Assembly: GCA_006227095.1 (NCBI GenBank) | Contig: SBFZ01000420.1 | Coordinates: 1 to 5,508 of the forward strand | DNA from: Bacteroidota bacterium | Lineage (GTDB): Bacteria; Bacteroidota; Bacteroidia; Bacteroidales; VadinHA17 | Direction of reading: 5' to 3' | DNA length: 5,508 nt | Shown: positions 1 to 5,508 of the stretch, in pieces | Position numbering within the stretch: position 1 is the stretch's first letter | Layout: every line of letters starts with the position of its first letter | Translations under genes and position numbers: made by a program | Notes under the pieces: model-generated | The model's database searches: none | What the model was told of the DNA's origin: nothing | What the model saw: the letters and a program-made list of their open reading frames with translations, nothing else

Positions 1-689
1 AGTTCTTCGTCAGATTCTTCACGTGAGGGATGCAGTCTGTCACCATAGGTTGACTCTGTAATAAGGAAATCGGCCTGAGGGAAGGGCTCAGGGCTCTTCA
101 GAATCCTGTTTGAGGGCCTCCCTATGTCACCCGTATATGCCAGCCGCTTTATTCCGTCCTTCTCCTTCAGCTCCAGGGTCACCACACCGCTGCCGAGCAT
201 ATGCCCCGTGTTGGTAAACCTGACAGTGGTATAGTCATCAATCCGGAACTTCCTGTCGTAGGCCACGCTGATGAACAGTTTCAGTGATGCCACTGCATCG
301 GCCTGTGTATAGAGCGGTTCAACGGGAGGAAGACCTTTTTTTGCCCTCTTCTTGTTGAATGTGATTGTATCATGTTCCTGTATCTTGCCCGAATCGGCAA
401 GCATTATGGAGCACAGGTCGCGGGTGGCATTGGTGCATATAACCGAACCAGTAAAGCCGTTTGCCGAAAGAAAGGGTATCAGTCCCGAATGGTCTATGTG
501 GGCGTGGGAAAGGATAATGTGGTCAATGCCAGCCGGAGAGAATGCGACTGACCTGTTCTGTTCCTCGGTTTCAAGACCCTTGCCCTGGAACTGGCCGCAA
601 TCAAGCAGGATATTCTTTCCGTGTTCAGTTTCAATAAGGACCTTGCTGCCTGTCACCTCCCTGGCAGCCCCGTAAAATGTCAGCTTCAT
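1..689 (-). CDS. MBL-fold metallohydrolase with beta-CASP domain, probable RNA-processing nuclease (partial, C-terminus beyond left edge)
   Basis: Translating the minus strand from the ATG at 687-689 gives 229 uninterrupted codons running off the left edge. The start MKLTFYGAAREVTGS is the usual N-terminus of this family, with no signal peptide, so the protein is cytoplasmic. Metal-binding motifs are seen in order: SHAHIDHSG (His62, His64, Asp66, His67), TGHMLGSG (His163) and YTGDIG (Asp188). LITESTYGDR follows at 209-218; acidic-Ser/Thr-Tyr at this place is motif A, the entry to a beta-CASP domain. Together these mark the YsnA/CPSF73-like group, which is known to cut RNA using two zinc ions and is often annotated as exonuclease or 'MBL fold with RNA specificity domain'. 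Family members are about 450-550 residues, so roughly half is missing, including the remaining beta-CASP motifs and any C-terminal RNA-specificity domain. The gene is divergent from the phosphate operon. The family call is strong; the RNA substrate is inferred. Confidence 0.92.
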   Translation of the reverse strand, partial: MKLTFYGAAREVTGSKVLIETEHGKNILLDCGQFQGKGLETEEQNRSVAFSPAGIDHIILSHAHIDHSGLIPFLSANGFTGSVICTNATRDLCSIMLADSGKIQEHDTITFNKKRAKKGLPPVEPLYTQADAVASLKLFISVAYDRKFRIDDYTTVRFTNTGHMLGSGVVTLELKEKDGIKRLAYTGDIGRPSNRILKSPEPFPQADFLITESTYGDRLHPSREESDEE

Positions 690-787
690 GCCTGATTTTT
701 TGTTTTTGACTTGCTAATATAGTTAAAGTTGTCATATCAGCCTCCGGAATAATCTTCAACAATTAATGAACAATATGTAAATTCTTC

Positions 788-818
788 TTTATTTAGTGAA
801 GCAGTTGATATATTTTTG
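788..818 (+). promoter_or_regulatory. Candidate Bacteroidota-type promoter for the DUF47-PiT operon
   Basis: TATTTTTG at 811-818 fits the Bacteroidota -7 consensus TAnnTTTG exactly. TTTA at 788-791, 19 nt upstream, differs from the TTTG -33 element at one base. Transcription would begin around 825, giving a leader of roughly 20-25 nt before the ATG at 848. It lies in the 158-bp AT-rich gap between two divergent genes, where a promoter is expected. AT-rich DNA yields such matches by chance, so this is a candidate only. I saw no clear operator or Pho-box-like direct repeat. Confidence 0.4.
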
Positions 819-847
819 GCGCTTGCTAACAAACCTTAACCTGACTC

Positions 848-1495
848 ATGAAACTTGACAAGATCTTTTCATACCTGGCCCCCAAGGAGGGCAAGTTCTA
901 TCCCCTTTTCAAGGATGCCTCAGCCAACCTTATCATCGGAGCAGAGCTGCTGGTGGAGTTTATGAACGAACCTTCCGCTGAAAAGAGAGAAGCCCTGAGC
1001 CAGAAGATAAAGGAAACTGAGCTTGTGGGGGACCAGATTGCCAGGAACCTGTACAAGACACTGAGCAGCACTTTTATCACACCCTTTGACAGGGAGGATA
1101 TATTTGACCTCATACATGCAACTGATTCGGTCCTCGATCTTATGCACGGGGCATCGAAACAGACCCATCTGTACAAGCTGAGGGAGATACCTGCGGAGTT
1201 CCGCGAGATGGCCGATGTCATCAGGAGGGCCTCCATTGAGATCAACACTGCCTTCAACGGCCTTCGCGATGTTCTCAACCTTTCAAGATACAAGGACAAC
1301 TGCCAGAAGATAGGAGAGCTTGAGGAAACTGCCGATGACATCAACCACCGTTACCTTGCAAAGCTCTTCCAGGAGGAAAAGGATGCGATTGAACTCATAA
1401 AGAAGAAGGATATCCTGGCTGCCCTGGAAAAGGCAGTGGACAGGTGCGATGATGTAGCCGATATACTCTCTTCCGTAATCATCAAAATTGCATAA
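848..1495 (+). CDS. DUF47 family PhoU-like protein, putative PiT transporter accessory/regulator
   Basis: This 215-residue, almost wholly helical cytoplasmic protein is the usual length for the DUF47 (TIGR00153, PhoU-like) family. Two PhoU-type helical repeats can be seen. The first includes ETELVGDQIARNLYKTLS (57-74), followed by the family hallmark ITPFDREDI (77-85). The second includes ELEETADDINHRYL (157-170) and ends with AVDRCDDVADIL (196-207). The acidic ExxxD-type clusters in these helices correspond to the metal-binding patches of PhoU. There is no signal peptide or membrane segment. It starts at ATG 848 with no Shine-Dalgarno sequence, and the PiT gene follows 11 bp after its stop. 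Members next to PiT genes are thought to modulate phosphate transport; that role is inferred here from family and context. Family assignment is firm, biochemical function is not. Confidence 0.93.
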   Translation: MKLDKIFSYLAPKEGKFYPLFKDASANLIIGAELLVEFMNEPSAEKREALSQKIKETELVGDQIARNLYKTLSSTFITPFDREDIFDLIHATDSVLDLMHGASKQTHLYKLREIPAEFREMADVIRRASIEINTAFNGLRDVLNLSRYKDNCQKIGELEETADDINHRYLAKLFQEEKDAIELIKKKDILAALEKAVDRCDDVADILSSVIIKIA

Positions 1496-1506
1496 AGCCT
1501 CCCCTG

Positions 1507-2547
1507 ATGGACTTCACAATCCTGATAATCATAGTTGTTCTTGCTTTTGCGTTTGATCTGATAAACGGATTTCATGACGCGGCAAATTCAATAGCCACGG
1601 TTGTATCTACCAAGGTGCTTACACCTTTCCAGGCAGTAGTCTGGGCCGCAGCCTTCAACTGGCTGGCCTACCTTGTATTCGAACTTCATATAGTTGATAC
1701 CATAGCAAAAATAGTTGACACCTCAGCCATAACGCTTATGGTCATCCTGGCAGGAATTCTTGCCGCAATAATCTGGAATCTCCTCACATGGTACCTGGGG
1801 ATACCTTCAAGTTCATCACACACACTTGTAGGCGGTTTTGCAGGTGCAGCGATCGCCTTCACAGGGTGGGATGTGGTGCATACCGGCAAGATTGCTGTTA
1901 TTGCAGCCTTTATATTCCTGGCGCCGTTGCTGGGTATGGTAATGTCATACCTCCTTTCCATATTGCTTCTGTGGATAAGCCGGAAGGGGAATCCGTTCAG
2001 GCTCGAGAAGAAATTCAAGGCCTTTCAGCTTCTTTCCTCAGCCCTCTTCAGCCTCGGTCACGGGGGGAATGACGCGCAGAAGGTAATGGGTATCATTGCC
2101 GCTGCCCTGATGGTTTACTTCCATGGTGCGCATGAAGTGCCTCACTGGGCTCAGATCGAAATGGTCAACGGCAAAGTGCATGACATACCACACTGGATTG
2201 TGCTCGGATGCTACACTGCAATTGCGCTTGGTACCCTTATCGGCGGCTGGCGCATTGTCAAGACCATGGGTTCCAAAATAACCAAACTTACTCCCTTTGA
2301 AGGGGTTGCTGCTGAGGGTGCCGGTGCCTTGCTGCTGTTCGGAACAGAAGCTTTTGGAATTCCCGTGAGCACCACCCATACCATCACAGGAGCAATAATG
2401 GGCGTAGGTCTTACCAAGCGCGTGACAGCTGTCAGGTGGGGAGTAACCATCAACCTGCTCTATGCATGGATACTGACCATTCCTGTCTCCATGCTCCTTG
2501 CGGCAGGTCTTTATTACCTCCTTACGGCCATTACGGGTATCAGCTGA
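1507..2547 (+). CDS. pit: PiT family inorganic phosphate transporter
   Basis: This 346-residue inner-membrane protein is a low-affinity transporter of the PiT family (PF01384), known to import phosphate, often as a neutral metal-phosphate complex, by cation symport. The family's internal duplication is visible. The N-terminal half has LINGFHDAANSIATVVST (18-35) and GIPSSSSHTLVGGFAGAAI (98-116); the C-terminal half has LGHGGNDAQKVMGIIAAAL (183-201) and GIPVSTTHTITGAIMGVG (284-301). These are the paired GANDVANA-like and P-S-[ST]-[ST]-H-T elements that line the transport path. About ten hydrophobic segments can be counted. A basic cytoplasmic loop lies around 159-172. A longer polar loop at 204-230 carries five histidines. 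The length is at the short end for bacterial PiT proteins, but both signature halves are intact. The ATG at 1507 lies 11 bp after the DUF47 stop with no Shine-Dalgarno sequence, so co-transcription and possibly translational coupling are expected. Confidence 0.95.
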   Translation: MDFTILIIIVVLAFAFDLINGFHDAANSIATVVSTKVLTPFQAVVWAAAFNWLAYLVFELHIVDTIAKIVDTSAITLMVILAGILAAIIWNLLTWYLGIPSSSSHTLVGGFAGAAIAFTGWDVVHTGKIAVIAAFIFLAPLLGMVMSYLLSILLLWISRKGNPFRLEKKFKAFQLLSSALFSLGHGGNDAQKVMGIIAAALMVYFHGAHEVPHWAQIEMVNGKVHDIPHWIVLGCYTAIALGTLIGGWRIVKTMGSKITKLTPFEGVAAEGAGALLLFGTEAFGIPVSTTHTITGAIMGVGLTKRVTAVRWGVTINLLYAWILTIPVSMLLAAGLYYLLTAITGIS

Positions 2548-2557
2548 CTCCTTCCGT

Positions 2558-4441
2558 TCACAGGGTTTCATAACCCCTGACAGGTCCCGGTGTCATCTTG
2601 TGAAGATCAAACACAATGATCTCATTTGTGCCTTTTTTCAGCCACGGAGCCGGGCAGTAAAGTCGTGTCTGAGGCCCTATTTCCCAGTATCTGCCAAGAT
2701 TATGGCCGTTGACCCAAACCACCCCTTTGACGAAGCTGGTCATGTCAATGAATGTGTCTGCCGGGTCATCAACATTGAATGTGCCCCTGAAAAAGATGCC
2801 TGGTTTCGTCAGTTCTTCCACTGTGGCAGGCAGGTTTTCTGTGTAGCCGTCACCCATCGGGAATCCGAAAATCTCCCAGTTCATCAGTGTCATACCGTTA
2901 AGTGTCACCCGGTCAGTTATCCCCTTGCGGTCAATCATGTGCTGGGCAAAGTTTATCCTTCCCATGGCTTCAGTAAATATCTCCAGTACCGGGTGCTCAC
3001 TGTCAGAAGGAGGGAGGTCTATTGAGTTGATGCCCAGACGCCTGTCAAGTGTGCCGATATATTTCCCGTCAACAAATACAGTGGCATAATCGTGAAGTTC
3101 GGTCACTGTCAGCTTGCCTCTTTTGTGTCCGATAAGGCGGGTGCGGTACAACATGAAGCCGTAATCCTGCCCGAAAGCTTCAAAGGGTTGTGGCTGAACC
3201 GCCAGGTGAGGTTCAGGCATATTATGCCAGACTGAAGAAAAGGGGACAAGTTCAGTTTCAGGAAAACTCATTGCCGGGACAGGGTCTGGTATCGGGGGGA
3301 GTTTGGCTTTTTTTGGAAGGTATGACCCTATCAGCTTCCGCAGTGCCATGTATTTGGGTGTTGGCCGACCCTGCTCATTGATCGGTGCATCATAATCATA
3401 ACTTGTCAGATCAGGCTCATAACCCCTGCCTCCTGAGTTGGCCCCGGCAGTAAAGCCGAAGTTTGTTCCTCCGTGTATCACATAGAAGTTGAATGACTTG
3501 CGGTTATCCATCAGGAATTTCACTTCGCGAAGCAGATCTGCCGTGTCAGGCCTCGCCCACTCTTCACCCCAGTGGGTAAGCCATCCGGGGTAGGTCTCAC
3601 TGGAGAAGACGGGCACGCCCGGGTTCATTTTGCGTGCCAGTTCGAAATCCTTTTCGGAGCTTCCGGAATCAAGGCCCACGGCGCAGCCGGGCAGGGTGCC
3701 TGCCTCAAGCATATATGTTGTCGGGCCGTCGCCGGTGAAGAAAGGGACGTCAATACCGCTTTCTTCCCAGATTTCTCGCAGTGCAAGCATGTAGTTACGG
3801 TCATTTCCATAGCTTCCGTACTCATTCTCAATCTGTATCATAAGTACGGGACCTCCGTTGGTCACCAGGTGGGGACGGAGTACATCAGAAAGCCGGGAGA
3901 TGTACCTCTCAACGGCTCTCATGTACCTGGGGTCCATGCACCGTACCTTGAGATCATTGTAGCGGAGGAGGTAAGGAGGTATCCCTCCGAATTCCCATTC
4001 GGCACATACATAGGGTCCGGGCCTGATGATAACCCACATTCCTTCTTCAGCAGCAGCAGAGATGAATTGCGAAATGTCCCTGTTGCCTGTTCGGAAGTCG
4101 TAGATCCCTTCAGTAATCTCATGATGATTCCAGAACAGGTATGCAGAGATGGTATTGCACCCCATTGCCTTTGCCATCTGAATACGGTGTCTCCAGTATT
4201 CCACCGGCACCCTTCCGGGGTGGATCTCTCCGCCTATGATCTGGAATGGTTTGCCGTCAAGGAGAAAATCATCAGCTCCGAGGGTAAAAGTGTGATTTAC
4301 TGAGGGATCCGGGAAGATGGAAGCCGGAGTACTGATTTTTTGTTTCTGCCCGGCAGCTTCAAAGCTGCCTGCAAGTGTACAGGCAACCATAAAAAGGATC
4401 GCAGAGAGAGTTAAGCGGCAGACCGCGTGATTGTCATTCAT
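2558..4441 (-). CDS. Secreted beta-galactosidase, glycoside hydrolase family 35
   Basis: This 627-residue enzyme should release terminal beta-linked galactose with retention of configuration. The N-terminus, RLTLSAILFMVACTLAG followed by a small polar stretch (9-30), is a signal peptide, so the protein acts in the periplasm or outside. Cys21 follows MVA, a poor lipobox, so a lipoprotein is possible but less likely. The TIM-barrel domain spans about 50-380 and holds GGEIHPGRVP (70-79), RPGPYVCAEWEFGG (140-153) and the GH35 signature GGPVLMIQIENEYG (196-209). By analogy with human GLB1, Glu207 is the acid/base and Glu282 in SSETYPGWLTHWGE the nucleophile. HGGTNFGFTAGAN (323-335) is another family motif. 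The C-terminal beta-sandwich region ends with WVNGHNLGRYW (576-586). Length is normal and the gene is intact. The ATG at 4439-4441 is chosen because it opens straight into the signal peptide. It lies 38 bp downstream of nrfA. The natural glycan cannot be told from sequence. Confidence 0.95.
   Translation of the reverse strand: MNDNHAVCRLTLSAILFMVACTLAGSFEAAGQKQKISTPASIFPDPSVNHTFTLGADDFLLDGKPFQIIGGEIHPGRVPVEYWRHRIQMAKAMGCNTISAYLFWNHHEITEGIYDFRTGNRDISQFISAAAEEGMWVIIRPGPYVCAEWEFGGIPPYLLRYNDLKVRCMDPRYMRAVERYISRLSDVLRPHLVTNGGPVLMIQIENEYGSYGNDRNYMLALREIWEESGIDVPFFTGDGPTTYMLEAGTLPGCAVGLDSGSSEKDFELARKMNPGVPVFSSETYPGWLTHWGEEWARPDTADLLREVKFLMDNRKSFNFYVIHGGTNFGFTAGANSGGRGYEPDLTSYDYDAPINEQGRPTPKYMALRKLIGSYLPKKAKLPPIPDPVPAMSFPETELVPFSSVWHNMPEPHLAVQPQPFEAFGQDYGFMLYRTRLIGHKRGKLTVTELHDYATVFVDGKYIGTLDRRLGINSIDLPPSDSEHPVLEIFTEAMGRINFAQHMIDRKGITDRVTLNGMTLMNWEIFGFPMGDGYTENLPATVEELTKPGIFFRGTFNVDDPADTFIDMTSFVKGVVWVNGHNLGRYWEIGPQTRLYCPAPWLKKGTNEIIVFDLHKMTPGPVRGYETL
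2561..2579. terminator. Small hairpin at the convergent junction, possible bidirectional transcription stop
   Basis: CAGGGTT (2561-2567), loop TCAT (2568-2571) and AACCCCTG (2572-2579) form a stem of seven pairs with one bulged C. It begins 13 nt after the PiT stop codon and lies inside the last codons of the convergent beta-galactosidase gene. No T-tract follows on either strand, so it is not a canonical intrinsic terminator. It is the only stem-loop I found near the two facing gene ends. Confidence 0.2.
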
Positions 4442-4479
4442 TGCCTGTTATGTTAATGTCCGGCTGAAGGCAGTTATCT

Positions 4480-5508
4480 TCAGACTGTCCCCTTATCCCA
4501 GGCCGGAAGGATCTCTTTCTTGAAATTTTCCTTCTCCCTGATGAGAGCATCCATATCGAGGCCTATAGCCTTCTGTGCCCCGGCTTTGGAAGTGATATCA
4601 GGTATCAAGACTTCATCAATACCCTTTGATGTCAGCAACCTGGTGAGGCCGATACGTGCCTCAAGCCCCTTCATGATTCCATTGCCAAGTATTGAAGCCA
4701 TTTCTATCGGGGCATGGAATGATCCTCCGTGGCTGGCAGCGCAGAAGTCCCATCTCCACTGTGATTGACGTATGAGAGCCAGCAGTGGTTTCATGGCGGC
4801 CTCATCAGCACCTGCTTCCCAGGCTGCTTTTGCTTCATAGTGGGCTGATACGAGTATTTCCTCAAGGGAGTTCCTGAGTGCGGCAATCTTGTCCTGCCGT
4901 TCATATACGTTGTTCATGAGCTCTTCCTCACTCTGGCGATGGCATGTTGCGCATGTTGAAGAGATCATGTTCAACGGGCTCTGAACATGATGGCTGGTAT
5001 ACTTCACGCCTCCTTCTGCAATGAACGGCATATGGCAGTCGGCGCAGGCTACGCCACGGTCGGCATGAATCCCGGTCATATAAAGTTCATAGTCAGGGTG
5101 CTGGGCTTTCAGCATGGGTGTTCTGCTCAGCTTGTGCACCCAGTCAACATGTTCCACTTCGTCGTAATAGGTTTCCATCTCGTCTGCACTGAATCCCTTG
5201 TCCCACGGGAAGGTGAGGTATTTTCCGTCGCCTTTGAAATAATATTCAACATGGCACTGGGCGCATACGAGGGAGCGCATTTCCTGATGGGTAGCCTCAT
5301 TCACATCTTTGCCCATGCGCTGAAACGCTTCTGCCAGCGCAGGGCGGGTAATGCGCAGATTCATGGTTTTCGGATCGTGGCAATCCTGGCAGCCGATGTT
5401 GTTCACAATTTCATGTCCAAGGTCAGACCATTTGGCTGCATAAAAGTTCTCAACACCGATCTCGTTCATGACCCTTGGTACATCGGTACTTTTACAGGTC
5501 CAGCAGGT
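4480..5508 (-). CDS. nrfA: Ammonia-forming cytochrome c nitrite reductase NrfA (partial, N-terminus beyond right edge)
   Basis: NrfA reduces nitrite to ammonium with six electrons in the periplasm (dissimilatory nitrate reduction to ammonium), usually fed by NrfH or NrfB. The open frame runs to the right edge, giving 342 residues numbered here from the edge. Residues 2-6 are CWTCK, the special motif of the lysine-ligated active-site heme. Four CxxCH hemes follow: CQDCH (40-44), CAQCH (82-86), CADCH (155-159) and CATCH (186-190). By alignment to E. coli NrfA, Tyr89 in HVEYYF and His137 in KAQHPDYE are catalytic; Lys134 and Gln136 belong to the calcium site; His148 and His265 (SFHAP) look like distal heme ligands. 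WRWDF and IPDITSKAGAQKAIGL are typical of the C-terminus. The ATG at 5467-5469 is internal, not the start. About 120 residues are missing, including the signal peptide and catalytic arginine. Cys256 in DFCAASHGG is an extra non-heme cysteine. Confidence 0.97.
   Translation of the reverse strand, partial: TCWTCKSTDVPRVMNEIGVENFYAAKWSDLGHEIVNNIGCQDCHDPKTMNLRITRPALAEAFQRMGKDVNEATHQEMRSLVCAQCHVEYYFKGDGKYLTFPWDKGFSADEMETYYDEVEHVDWVHKLSRTPMLKAQHPDYELYMTGIHADRGVACADCHMPFIAEGGVKYTSHHVQSPLNMISSTCATCHRQSEEELMNNVYERQDKIAALRNSLEEILVSAHYEAKAAWEAGADEAAMKPLLALIRQSQWRWDFCAASHGGSFHAPIEMASILGNGIMKGLEARIGLTRLLTSKGIDEVLIPDITSKAGAQKAIGLDMDALIREKENFKKEILPAWDKGTV

Noticed and set aside
352..675. A 107-codon plus-strand frame opposite the MBL-fold gene
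   Set aside because: The minus strand here encodes the metal-binding motif HAHIDH and surrounding family sequence, so the plus frame is only its complement.
714..721. TATATTAG on the minus strand as a -7 box for the MBL-fold gene
   Set aside because: It has one mismatch in the TTTG part and I found no -33 element at a suitable distance. The region is AT-rich enough for such near matches by chance.
2038..2571. A 177-codon minus-strand frame opposite the end of the PiT gene
   Set aside because: The translation is low-hydrophobicity and family-less, and it overlaps the intact PiT C-terminal signature and the end of GH35. It is a shadow frame.
2498..3025. A 175-codon plus-strand frame spanning the PiT end and the GH35 3' part
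   Set aside because: It overlaps two well-supported genes in other frames and has no recognisable motif.
3572..4303. A 243-codon open frame on the plus strand, antisense to the GH35 gene
   Set aside because: It lies wholly opposite conserved catalytic-domain sequence of GH35, its translation shows no recognisable family or domain, and no promoter or start context supports it. It is a by-product of the coding frame opposite.
4442..4472. Inverted repeat TGCCT/AGGCA in the nrfA-GH35 gap as a terminator or operator
   Set aside because: The arms are only 5 bp with a 21-nt loop and no T-tract, so this is within chance expectation.
1..5508. Search for tRNA, rRNA, CRISPR repeats, insertion sequence ends, phage or defence genes
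   Set aside because: Nothing of these kinds was recognised by eye. The window is filled by five housekeeping or metabolic genes with short gaps.

Overview
The window looks like ordinary chromosomal DNA from a member of the Bacteroidota, probably Bacteroidales or a related anaerobic or facultative lineage. This is inferred from four things: none of the starts has a Shine-Dalgarno sequence, the divergent intergenic region carries a TAnnTTTG-type -7 box, the gene families fit (PhoU-like/PiT pair, secreted GH35 beta-galactosidase, NrfA), and base composition is mid-range. No rRNA, tRNA, mobile element, CRISPR array or phage gene is visible. Coding density is very high.

Layout from left to right. 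(1) 1-689, minus: the N-terminal 229 residues of an MBL-fold/beta-CASP metallohydrolase, cut by the left edge. (2) 690-847: a 158-bp AT-rich divergent promoter region. (3) 848-1495 and 1507-2547, plus: a PhoU-like DUF47 protein followed 11 bp later by a PiT inorganic phosphate transporter, almost certainly one operon for low-affinity phosphate uptake. (4) 2548-2557: a 10-bp convergent gap, with a small hairpin just beyond it inside the 3' end of the next gene. (5) 2558-4441, minus: a secreted GH35 beta-galactosidase. (6) 4480-5508, minus: the C-terminal 342 residues of the pentaheme ammonia-forming nitrite reductase NrfA, cut by the right edge just before its active-site heme motif. There is no gene-free stretch longer than 300 bp.

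The genes fall into unrelated functional units: RNA processing (probable), phosphate uptake, glycan breakdown and nitrite respiration. The phosphate pair is the only clear functional partnership. The beta-galactosidase lies 38 bp downstream of nrfA on the same strand, so it may be transcribed from the nrf promoter, although no metabolic link is evident. I found no evidence of an undescribed system. The points most worth a second look are the histidine-rich loop in the PiT transporter, the nrfA/GH35 juxtaposition, and the true extent of nrfA, whose first in-window ATG is not its start.
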